Assembly (NCBI GenBank): GCA_029259715.1
Contig: JAJDEP010000014.1
Coordinates: 186,001 to 250,000 of the forward strand
Direction of reading: 5' to 3'
Length of the DNA stretch: 64,000 bases
Source: Planctomycetota bacterium
GTDB lineage: Bacteria > Planctomycetota > B15-G4
The first letter of the stretch is position 1, and every line of letters starts with the position of its first letter. Positions 44,276 through 52,533 of the stretch are shown here, piece after piece. The notes beneath the pieces are model-generated. The model was not told the DNA's origin, did no database searches, and saw only the letters and a program-made list of their open reading frames with translations. A program made the position numbers and the translations under genes.

Positions 44276-44751
44276 GCGACTCCACCGCCCCCACCGTCCC
44301 GCTGCGTCATGTCCTCGCGACCCTCGCCTATCGCGGCGGGAAGGTCACCCGCGATGCCCCCGAGCGCTTCGGCAAACTGTCGGTGGGCAAGGGCAGCAAG
44401 ACCGCCGTCGAGATCCTCACGCACATGTGCGACGTGCTGGCCTGGGGCACGAGCTGGGCCCGGGGCGAACAGAAGTGGGAGCAGAGCGAGGTGCAGAACT
44501 GGCACGTGACCGTCGAGCGCTTCCATGGCGCGCTGGCCGACTTCGACGCGGTGCTCGCGAGCGGCACGCTGGCTTGCAAACCCGAGGAGTTGCTGCAGGG
44601 TCCGCTCGCCGACTGCCTCACCCACGTCGGGCAGATCGCGCTGCTGCGCCGGCTCGCCGACGCACCCATCAAGGCCGAGAACTACAGCCAGGCCGGCGTG
44701 ACCATCGGCCGGCTGGGTGCGGACCAGGTGCCGCCCGCCCAGGAGTTCTAG
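44272..44751 (+). CDS. DinB-family protein
   Basis: 159 residues. EILTHMCDVLAWG (helix 2 His) and LTHVGQIALLRRLADAPI (helix 4) place it in the DinB superfamily, with the family ending GRLGADQVPPAQEF. The TTG at 44272 overlaps the NHL gene's TGA and has AAAGGA 8 nt before it, so I take it as the start. The frame is open further left, but that stretch lies wholly within the NHL gene. The overlap with a secreted protein's gene implies shared transcription, though the functions look unrelated. Confidence 0.8.
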   Translation: MSDSTAPTVPLRHVLATLAYRGGKVTRDAPERFGKLSVGKGSKTAVEILTHMCDVLAWGTSWARGEQKWEQSEVQNWHVTVERFHGALADFDAVLASGTLACKPEELLQGPLADCLTHVGQIALLRRLADAPIKAENYSQAGVTIGRLGADQVPPAQEF

Positions 44752-44859
44752 GGCGAAAGTGTCCCGGTTCCGGTCAGTCGTCACCGCTTGATCGTCGCTC
44801 GCGGTCGCGCGACGGCCGTCCGTGTCAGAGCCCGCGGCCTCCCGCGGTCTGCCGTCCCC

Positions 44860-44873
44860 TACGAGTCATCGTA
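44860..44873. promoter_or_regulatory. Palindrome upstream of NHL gene 2
   Basis: TACGA-GTCA-TCGTA is a perfect 5-bp inverted repeat, 76 bp before ATG 44950. TAGACC overlaps its right end. It could be an operator over a promoter. Confidence 0.2.
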
Positions 44874-44949
44874 GACCTGCGTGTGCGTCGCAGACTCAGC
44901 GGAACGGTTCCGGGCAGGGGCCGCCGCTCAAATTCGGGGGACAGACGCC

Positions 44950-46440
44950 ATGCTGCACCGGTCCATGCAGGCCCGCGCGGCCTGCTTCGCAGGCTCGATC
45001 ACCTTCTCACTCGTGGCGCTGCTCGCCGCGCCCGCCGCCGCCCAGGCCACCACGTCGGACACCGCTGGCGTCACCCAGATCATCGATTCGTTCGGTGACG
45101 GGGTCGAGCCGCTCATCGTCCCTGGCGACGTGGACGTCGATCGCATCGGCAACGTCTACGTGACCAGCGCCGCCACGAACACCGCCTTCCGCATCAGCCC
45201 CGGCGGCCACATCGAGACCATCATCGACATCAGCGGCGACGGGGTGAACCAACTCATCGCGCCCCTCGGCATCGCCGTCGACGACACGGGCAACGTCTAC
45301 GTCTCGGGCTCGTTCAGCGACAACGTGTTCAAGATCACGCCTGCCGGCGTCATCACCCAGATCATCGACAGCGGCGGCGACGGCCTCGGTAACCTGTTGC
45401 TGGGCGCGGGCGACGTGACCGTCGACAGCAACGGCAACGTCTTCGTCATCGGCGCCGACTCCAGCAGTGCCTTCAGGATCTCGCCGGCCGGGGTTGTCAC
45501 CAAGATCATCGATGGCACCGGCGACGGCTTCGGCCACGCGCTCATCGCGCCCCTGGGCATCGCCGTCGACCACCTCGGCGTGGCCTACGTCGCGGGGTTC
45601 GTCTCGGACAACGCCTTCAGGATCGAGACGAACGGCACCATCACCCAGATCATCGACGCGGGCGGCGACGGTGTGGGCAACGCGCTGCTCAGTCCTTACG
45701 GCATCGCCGTCGACCTCGACCGCAACGTCTACGTGGCCGGCAACGGGACCGACAACGTGTTCCGCATCGCGCCCGGCGGCAACGTATTCCAGGTGCTCGA
45801 TGCCACCGGCAACGGCTCGGGCCACACCATCGACGCCCCCATCGGCGTGGCCGTCGACCACCTCGGCAACCTCTTCGTGACCGGCACGAACAGCAGCAAC
45901 GCGTTCTGCGTCACACCCGGATTGGTGGCCGTGCAGGTCGTCGACACCGCCGGCGACGGCCTCGGCAACGTGCTGCTCAACCCCGAGGACATCGCCGTCG
46001 ACGGCGCGGGCAACGTCTACGTGGCGGGCGGCTTCACGAGCAACGTCTTCCGCCTCGACGCGCCCACCGGCTGGACCGACCTCGGTCACGCAACGACGGG
46101 CACCCACGGCGAACCACGCCTCACGACCGCCGGCACCCTCAACACCCACACCGTCGCGTGGCTCAACCTCGCCAATCTGCGCCCCTCGCAACCCGCCGTG
46201 CTGGGTTTCTCGACGGCGGTCGCCACGACGCCGGCCTTCGGCGGCATCACCAAGCCCGCCACGCCCTGGGACGGCTTGCTCATGTGCGTCACCGATCCGG
46301 TGGGCGAGGTGCACATGCCCCTGCTCGACGTCCCCGCCGCCCTGTCCGGCACGACGTTGGTCTTCCAGGCCTTCCAGCTCGATCCGGGCCACTTCAGCGG
46401 CGTGGTCATGTCCAATGCAGTACGGGGCGACGCTCCGTAG
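44950..46440 (+). CDS. Secreted NHL-repeat beta-propeller protein, copy 2
   Basis: 496 residues, paralogue of the protein at 42827 one gene away. Signal peptide (FAGSITFSLVALLAAPAAAQA), about seven NHL-like units (IAVD--GNVYVSGSFSDNVFKITPAGVITQIID), and the same C-terminal module (GWTDLGHATTGTHGEP... to MSNAVRGDAP). A single Cys appears inside one blade (NAFCVTPG). GGGGGA lies before the ATG. Confidence 0.85.
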   Translation: MLHRSMQARAACFAGSITFSLVALLAAPAAAQATTSDTAGVTQIIDSFGDGVEPLIVPGDVDVDRIGNVYVTSAATNTAFRISPGGHIETIIDISGDGVNQLIAPLGIAVDDTGNVYVSGSFSDNVFKITPAGVITQIIDSGGDGLGNLLLGAGDVTVDSNGNVFVIGADSSSAFRISPAGVVTKIIDGTGDGFGHALIAPLGIAVDHLGVAYVAGFVSDNAFRIETNGTITQIIDAGGDGVGNALLSPYGIAVDLDRNVYVAGNGTDNVFRIAPGGNVFQVLDATGNGSGHTIDAPIGVAVDHLGNLFVTGTNSSNAFCVTPGLVAVQVVDTAGDGLGNVLLNPEDIAVDGAGNVYVAGGFTSNVFRLDAPTGWTDLGHATTGTHGEPRLTTAGTLNTHTVAWLNLANLRPSQPAVLGFSTAVATTPAFGGITKPATPWDGLLMCVTDPVGEVHMPLLDVPAALSGTTLVFQAFQLDPGHFSGVVMSNAVRGDAP

Positions 46441-46507
46441 CGGGCCCCACCGAGCGCGTTCGTCCTGCGTATGGGATCCTGTACGGACGCACTCGGGAGA
46501 CTCGGGC

Positions 46508-48001
46508 ATGGGATCGAAGCTGGGGATCACCCTCGTCGCGGCGCTCTTGAGTTGGACAGCGCCGGTCGATGACGAACGCGCTGCCGGCCCGACCGGAGAG
46601 CCGGCCCCCTCCTGGGCGCGGATCACCGCCGACGCCGTCGCCCTGAGGGTGCGCGAGCGTCACGAGGACGTCCGCTGCGAGGTGCATGAGGTGCTCCTGC
46701 TCGGCACGGAAGAGACGGACGCCTGGTCCTCCAGCGGAGAAGCGCCCGCGCTGCTCCTGCGCCTCTTCCTCGCGGCGGCGCCCCGGCACCGCATCGAGTT
46801 CCTGGTCACGCCCTGGCGGCGGATGTCCTGGCGCGGGTCGGCCCTCGCGCAGCCGCGGGTGTTCACCATCTCCGACACCACCATGGTCATCGGCCCCCTT
46901 GGCAAGTCGGAGCAGCAGGTCGAGGAGGACGAGTTCGGCCGCGACATGGTCGCCCTGATGCAGGACCTGCTCGGCACGGCCCCGACCGAGCGCGGCGCCC
47001 GCACGCTGCTCGAGGACGAGACGCTGCTCATCGAGGCTCCGCACTCCCTGCACCTCGTGCAGCAGGTGCCGCCGGCCGTGGCCGCCGCGACCACGGTCAA
47101 CTTCCTGCACGAACAGAACTGGGCCTGGGTGAACGAGCAGCGCGCGCTGGTCGTCGAGATCGTCCACGAAAACGACGCCGGCACGCCGTCGGCCACCGAT
47201 GACTCGTATCGCCGCCTCGAGATCTACCCGCCCCTCCCGCTGGTCCGCGACCGGCCGGTGCGCGCCGCCCGCGGCAAGCAGCGCGATCGCGGAGAGCAGC
47301 AGCTGGCTCCCGGCGTCGACCTCGCCGCCGCCTCCGAGCAGCTCGACGAAGATCTGCGTCGCCTGTACGGGTCGGTGCTGCACGACCGCCTGGCGCGCGA
47401 CGTCGCGGCGGATGAGCCGCTCGACCCGGAGACCCTCGAGGCCCTGCGCACCGTCGTCTTCGCCCATCCGGCCCACTCAGGCCCGGCCCACGCCGCCGGC
47501 CAGGCCGTTTTCGCGCGGGCCCTCGACGACCTTCGACAGCTGCTCTCCCCCGGGCGCATGCCGGCGCAGGACCCGGACTTCTGGCCGAGCACCCTGACCG
47601 CCTTCGACCCGGCGGTGCTGAAGCGCCTGCCGCTGTTGCCGCCGCCCCGGTCCGACCGGATCACGTCCCTCGCCACCGAGTGGGTGCACCGGCAACGCGA
47701 GGCGGCCGCGGCGCCGGGCGTCTGGAGCAACGCACTCTCCCCGGCCGACCGCGCCCGCCTCGGCATCGAGCGGGTCTACCGTCCGACCCTGCCCGAACTC
47801 ATGCTCGCCGAATTGGGAGACCGGATCCGTCACGTGGCCCGCACCGACGGGTCCCAGCTCGTGCGCATCGCCCTGCGCGAAGCCGGCGTCGAACGCGACG
47901 ACCGGACCTATCGGGCCTTCCGCTTCGCGGTGAGCGGCCCCAACCCCGGCGACGACCGCTACGTCGTCGGCATCGTCACCCTCTCACTGGACCTGCGGTG
48001 A
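46508..48001 (+). CDS. Exported protein of unknown function, coupled to HEAT/CARDB paralogue 2
   Basis: 497 residues with a short signal-like N-terminus (KLGITLVAALLSWTAP). I do not recognise a family. Beta strands dominate the first 260 residues (TTVNFLHEQNWAWV, ALVVEIVHEN), then a helical stretch and a C-terminal half with YRPTLPELMLAELGDRI. Its TGA overlaps the ATG of the next gene (TGATG), so the two are translated together and probably form a complex or act in one process. HEAT/CARDB paralogue 1 has no such neighbour upstream. Confidence 0.7.
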   Translation: MGSKLGITLVAALLSWTAPVDDERAAGPTGEPAPSWARITADAVALRVRERHEDVRCEVHEVLLLGTEETDAWSSSGEAPALLLRLFLAAAPRHRIEFLVTPWRRMSWRGSALAQPRVFTISDTTMVIGPLGKSEQQVEEDEFGRDMVALMQDLLGTAPTERGARTLLEDETLLIEAPHSLHLVQQVPPAVAAATTVNFLHEQNWAWVNEQRALVVEIVHENDAGTPSATDDSYRRLEIYPPLPLVRDRPVRAARGKQRDRGEQQLAPGVDLAAASEQLDEDLRRLYGSVLHDRLARDVAADEPLDPETLEALRTVVFAHPAHSGPAHAAGQAVFARALDDLRQLLSPGRMPAQDPDFWPSTLTAFDPAVLKRLPLLPPPRSDRITSLATEWVHRQREAAAAPGVWSNALSPADRARLGIERVYRPTLPELMLAELGDRIRHVARTDGSQLVRIALREAGVERDDRTYRAFRFAVSGPNPGDDRYVVGIVTLSLDLR

Positions 48002-51000
48002 TGACCAAGTCGCCCATCGTGAACGTCGCTTTCCTGCTGCTGGTCGCGCTCGCCGTCGCCTACGCGGCCCGAGGCGCCTCGCCGGTCGCCGCCACGCCGC
48101 GAGATCTCTCGGAAACCGAGCAGAAGCTGCTCGACTCACTCTCCCTCCAGGCGCGTGAATACTTCAACCGGTCGCGGACGCCCGAGCACACCGAATCGGA
48201 CGAATTGGCGTACCAGGAGCGCCTGCTGCGGGCCGCGGACGTCGCTGCTTTCCTCGATCTCGATCGAGCCGAGGCGGAAGCCTGCAGCCTCTTGGCCGAC
48301 ACCTTCATGAAGGCCCTCGCCGAGCCCGACCGCCAGCGGCTGCGCCTCGAGAGCGCCGACGCAGAGCAGCGTGACGAGAGAGAACTGGCCGAGCGGACGG
48401 CCCTGGCCAACCGGCTCGCGAGCCGGGCCCAAGGTCTGTTTCAGCGAGCCGTCGTCGCCGCGCGTCGGAGCGGCGACACGCGTCGGGAGATCCATGCCCT
48501 CAATGGACTCCTGGCCGTGTTCAGGCGCAGCGTGGGCGACGAGGGCCGCGAGCCGTTCATGCAGACCCTGCGAGCCTACGCGGACATCGCGGCGTCCACC
48601 GACCGGATCATCGATGCCCTGCCGGCACTCGCATACTCGGCCACGCGCCCGCGCTGGTTCGTGGAGGGCATGGAGGCCAACCTCTTGCGGGGCATCGTGG
48701 GCTTCAGCATGGACGACGTCGCTGCGGCCCGGCTCATGGGAGACCGCGCGCGCCTCGAGTCCGCCATCCCGAAGCTGATCGAGCGCGGCCTGGTCCTCAC
48801 CGCCGGCAAGCTGGCCGAAGAGGTCGGCGACCCGCCCGGGCTCCTGGCCGTCTTTGCCCACCATCGGACCCGCGGCGACGCCGTCGCCGAATCCCGTGTG
48901 GGACGACGACTGCTGTCCCTGCTCCCGGACGGCGCCGAACGCGCGGATGTGCAACGGCGGACCTTCGTGGCCGCCCTCGCGGCCGACGATCTTCAGACCG
49001 CTGCGGACACGGCCGCCAACCCGACCCTGGCTGCGAGCCTGAGGGGCGGGGCGATCGCCCGCAGTCAGGATGTCGCGGACGCCGATGCGGCCGTCGACGA
49101 GACCGACCAGCCCGAGTGGCTGCGCCGGGGACGCAGCCCTCCCCAGGGCGACGCCTTCACCAACATTGTGAGCGAGAGCCTCCTGGGCGACCCCGGGTAC
49201 ATCCCCACGCTGCACCTGATCGACTTCGCCCAAGCCGATGGCAGTCACGCCTTCGTCGCGCCCCTCTTCGCGTTCGTGCTCGGCGCCGAGCCCGGTCATG
49301 CCACGGAGGTCGCGCACGCGGCCGCGGCGCTCGTCGAGTTGGTGGAGTTGCAGGACCTGCCCTCCATCCTCCGGGCCCTCGGGCACTGGGAGTGGGAGAC
49401 GCGCCGGTGCATGGCCATGGCCCTCGGGCGGCTCCAGGGGCAGGACGAAGACCTGACCGACCTGCTGCAGTCGCGCCTCGACATCGAATCCGTGCCGGCT
49501 GTTCGGGCCGCCCTGCGCTGGGGCCTGATCCGGGCAGGACGATTCGAGGAGAACCTCGACGCGCTCGCCGACCTCCTCGACGGCGACGACGTCTCGGCGT
49601 CGATCACCGCCGCCGTCGCGTTGTTCGATCACGGCTATGGCACAGCGGCGGCCAAGCTCGGGGAGCTGGCCCTACCCGATTCGGACGAGGACCAGGCCGA
49701 GGAAGCCGCGCAGTTGCTCGGCTTCTCCGAACGACCCGATGCCATCCCCCTGATCGAACGCTTCCTCAACCACAAGGGCGCCCTGGTGCAAGAGGATGCC
49801 TCGCGCGCTCTCAACCAGCACGACTCGCCGCAAGCCCGCGAGGCTCGCGGCCGCGGGCTGCTCAGGGTCCGGGGTGGCATGAGCCGCGCCTTCCTCGGGT
49901 TGCGGGACGGTCGCCGGGGCCTGCTCGACCCCGAAGCCCTCGCCACTCTCGTGCGCTGGCGCAATGAAGACAACCTCGCTCGTTTCGCCTACCAGGCCGA
50001 CCTGTCGACCTGGTTGATCGGGGAGTCGATGGGCAGAGTGAGGTTCAACATCCCGGTCGGGAAGGACGCACACACCAAGACCGAGCGCCTGGCCCTGCGC
50101 GGGCTCGAGGAGCGCATGCCCTATCCGTGGCGCGGACAACACGGCAGCGACATGGTGCTCGGGGACGAGGACGATGCCGAGGCCAAGGAAGACTCCGACG
50201 ACGACCTCCCCAGCGCCCTCCCCCGTGCCCGGGCTCGCGCTCGCGCGCGACGTGCCGTCGGCGGGGGTCCGCGCACCGTCTCCATGGTCTACGAGGCGTC
50301 CCTCTCCGGCGCCGTCGTCGTGATCACCCTCGATCCCCTGGCGACGCTGGTCGACGAGTCCTACCTCACCGTCGACCTGCGCAAGACCCAGCGTCACAGC
50401 GGCTTCGACACCGGTCTGTACGGCCCCCTATGGGTGAATTTCGAACTGAAGCTCGAGGCGGAGGGCGCGTTGATCCAGGCGCGCATCGAGGGGCTCCCCG
50501 GCGGTCCCTACTTCTCCGACAGCGCGCACGTCCCGACTTTCGATCTGCCGCACGGCGTGACCACGGCGGACGTCGCCGGCGGCAGGCTCGTCCTCGACTT
50601 CAAGTTCTTCGACAAGACCGAGACCGCATCCTTCCCCCTCGGCCCGCGGCTCGTGAGGGGCGACGAGATCAAGCCCGACCTCATCGTCGAGCGGGTGTCC
50701 GTGGATCCCGCGGCGCCGCGTCCCGGGGCCCCGGTGGAGGTCCTGTTCGACGTGGTCAACGTCGGGCACGCGAGGTCACGCCCCACCCATGCGGTGGTCT
50801 ACGCGCACAACGTGCAGTGGCCCGCTGCGAAGCGTCCCATCGGCCGCATTGCCATCCCCTCCCTCGATCAGGGCGACCGGGTCGAGACGGCCATGGGCGT
50901 GTCGGTCTCGTCCGACTACTACCTCAACGACTACACGCCGGGCTGGACGCCCGAGGACCAAGACACCTCCATCGAGGTGGAGGTCGATCCCGACGGCGCC

Positions 51001-51915
51001 GTGGAAGAACTCGACGAGGGCAACAACAGCTCGGCGCGGCCCGTCGCGTTCATCCTCACCGAGGACGAGCGCGAAGCCCGGCAGAAGGAGGATGCCCTGA
51101 GCCGGCTCGGCGAGCTGGTCGACCAGCTCGAGGAGCTCGGCCTCGACGCGGATCCCGAAGTCCTGCGCGAGCCGCTGCGTGAATTGCTCGAGGAGTTCGA
51201 GTCCGCCCAGCCGCGCACCCCAGCCCTGGCCACGGCGATCCGCATGATCCGTGCGCTCTCCGCGCAGGACGCCTCCCGCGAACGCATCCGCGATGCCGTC
51301 CGGGACATGTCCAGTTACGCACCCGCGGACGACCCCGAGGAGCAGGAGCAGGCCCGCTTGCTGGCGGAGTTGCTGCGGGCCCAGGCGGACCTGCTGCGCT
51401 CCGGCGTGCCGGTCTCGCCCGAGCAGATCGCGGCCATCGACGAGAACGTGAAGGCTTTCCGCGAGAACTACGGCGAGGACTACCCGTTGTTCGGCGCTGA
51501 GCAGGCCGCGTCCTTCGAGGACTCGATCCGCGCCGTCCGGGTGCAGCAGGGCCTGCAGGAGATCTTCGGCGCCGGCGCCACGGGCACGCCCGGTGATCTC
51601 GGCGCCGTGCTGGGTCCGCAGCTCAACCCCGAGCGTCGCGCAGCCGCCGAGCAGTACCTGCGTCGCAACATCGAATGGAATCACGACGGCATCGACTACG
51701 CCAACGCGACCTTCGATCGGATCATGAGCGCACCGGACAACTGGTTCGAGGCCGAGCCCGCAGCGCCGGCGCCCGGTCGGTGGGCCACCTGGGACGGCCC
51801 GGACGCCGACATCGACAGCCAGCTCGAGTTCGTCGACCCGGCCGACGACCCGGCCCCCATGGGCCCGCCCGCGAAGAAGACGATCAAGACGCTGCAAGAG
51901 CGGTTCGGCTTCTGA
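48001..51915 (+). CDS. Giant exported HEAT-repeat/CARDB protein, paralogue 2
   Basis: 1304 residues, homologous from end to end to the protein at 19076. Signal peptide (VNVAFLLLVALAVAYAARGASP), helical N-terminal half with the shared phrase LLRAADVA-FLDL--AEAEAC, HEAT-like units (HAAAALVELVELQDLPSIL), the CARDB-like module (KPDLIVERVSVDPAAPRPG... to EVDPDGAVEELDEGNN), and an ending (KKTIKTLQERFGF) almost identical to the first copy's. ADLLRSGVPVSPEQI is identical in both. ATG 48001 overlaps the upstream stop; the frame continues left to 47680 only as antisense-type shadow within the other gene. Confidence 0.85.
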   Translation: MTKSPIVNVAFLLLVALAVAYAARGASPVAATPRDLSETEQKLLDSLSLQAREYFNRSRTPEHTESDELAYQERLLRAADVAAFLDLDRAEAEACSLLADTFMKALAEPDRQRLRLESADAEQRDERELAERTALANRLASRAQGLFQRAVVAARRSGDTRREIHALNGLLAVFRRSVGDEGREPFMQTLRAYADIAASTDRIIDALPALAYSATRPRWFVEGMEANLLRGIVGFSMDDVAAARLMGDRARLESAIPKLIERGLVLTAGKLAEEVGDPPGLLAVFAHHRTRGDAVAESRVGRRLLSLLPDGAERADVQRRTFVAALAADDLQTAADTAANPTLAASLRGGAIARSQDVADADAAVDETDQPEWLRRGRSPPQGDAFTNIVSESLLGDPGYIPTLHLIDFAQADGSHAFVAPLFAFVLGAEPGHATEVAHAAAALVELVELQDLPSILRALGHWEWETRRCMAMALGRLQGQDEDLTDLLQSRLDIESVPAVRAALRWGLIRAGRFEENLDALADLLDGDDVSASITAAVALFDHGYGTAAAKLGELALPDSDEDQAEEAAQLLGFSERPDAIPLIERFLNHKGALVQEDASRALNQHDSPQAREARGRGLLRVRGGMSRAFLGLRDGRRGLLDPEALATLVRWRNEDNLARFAYQADLSTWLIGESMGRVRFNIPVGKDAHTKTERLALRGLEERMPYPWRGQHGSDMVLGDEDDAEAKEDSDDDLPSALPRARARARARRAVGGGPRTVSMVYEASLSGAVVVITLDPLATLVDESYLTVDLRKTQRHSGFDTGLYGPLWVNFELKLEAEGALIQARIEGLPGGPYFSDSAHVPTFDLPHGVTTADVAGGRLVLDFKFFDKTETASFPLGPRLVRGDEIKPDLIVERVSVDPAAPRPGAPVEVLFDVVNVGHARSRPTHAVVYAHNVQWPAAKRPIGRIAIPSLDQGDRVETAMGVSVSSDYYLNDYTPGWTPEDQDTSIEVEVDPDGAVEELDEGNNSSARPVAFILTEDEREARQKEDALSRLGELVDQLEELGLDADPEVLREPLRELLEEFESAQPRTPALATAIRMIRALSAQDASRERIRDAVRDMSSYAPADDPEEQEQARLLAELLRAQADLLRSGVPVSPEQIAAIDENVKAFRENYGEDYPLFGAEQAASFEDSIRAVRVQQGLQEIFGAGATGTPGDLGAVLGPQLNPERRAAAEQYLRRNIEWNHDGIDYANATFDRIMSAPDNWFEAEPAAPAPGRWATWDGPDADIDSQLEFVDPADDPAPMGPPAKKTIKTLQERFGF

Positions 51916-51928
51916 GCGCTCCCGCGAC

Positions 51929-52447
51929 ATGAACCGAGGACCGGCCCACCGCGCACTCCTGCTGCCGCTCACGGTGATCGTCCTGATCCCGTCGGCGCTG
52001 CTGCAGGTCTTTGGTGGCGGCCTGGTCGCTCGGCTCTCCGACTCCGAACTGGCCCTCGGCCCCGGCTCGGCCCTCCTCGCCGTCGGCGGCCTGCTGCTGA
52101 TGGTCCGCACCATCACGCTGCTCCACCGGATCGGGAAGGGCACCCTCGCCCCGTGGAATCCCACCACGCGCCTGGTGGTCGCCGGCATCTACCGCCACGT
52201 GCGCAACCCCATGATCACCGGCGTGATCTGCTTGCTCGGCGCCGAGGCCCTCTTCTTCGAGTCGTGGCTGCTCGCCGGCTGGGCCACGTTCTTCGCCCTG
52301 CTCAACGGCGTGTGGGTCCCGATGAAGGAAGAGCTCGACCTGGTGACCCGCTTCGGCGACGACTACGAGGAGTACCGGCGCCACGTGCCCCGCTGGATCC
52401 CCCGGCTGACGGCCTGGACACCCCCGTGGGACGCCCCTGATGCATGA
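51929..52447 (+). CDS. Membrane methyltransferase of the PEMT/ICMT family
   Basis: 172 residues with about four membrane helices. GKGTLAPWNPTTRLVVAGIYRHVRNPMITG is the SAM-contact region of the isoprenylcysteine/phospholipid methyltransferase family, and KEELDLVTRFGDDYEEYRRHVPRWIPR is its conserved end. Substrate may be a phospholipid head group or a prenyl compound. It begins 14 nt after the HEAT/CARDB gene. Confidence 0.88.
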   Translation: MNRGPAHRALLLPLTVIVLIPSALLQVFGGGLVARLSDSELALGPGSALLAVGGLLLMVRTITLLHRIGKGTLAPWNPTTRLVVAGIYRHVRNPMITGVICLLGAEALFFESWLLAGWATFFALLNGVWVPMKEELDLVTRFGDDYEEYRRHVPRWIPRLTAWTPPWDAPDA

Positions 52448-52533
52448 GCACGGTGTCATCAGCCCAGATGCGTGTGCACTTCGGCATGAGTCCAGCCGCA
52501 TGAGCACGTCGGTATGAGCGCAGCGGCATGAGG
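52442..52533. repeat. 14-bp degenerate tandem repeat with repeated ATGAG
   Basis: Units start at 52442, 52456, 52470, 52484, 52498, 52512 and 52526. The core is GCATGAG, clear in units 1, 4, 5, 6 (GTATGAG) and 7 and decayed in 2 and 3. ATGAG falls at 52444, 52486, 52500, 52514 and 52528, spacings 42, 14, 14, 14. The last copy supplies the start codon of the next gene. Confidence 0.7.
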
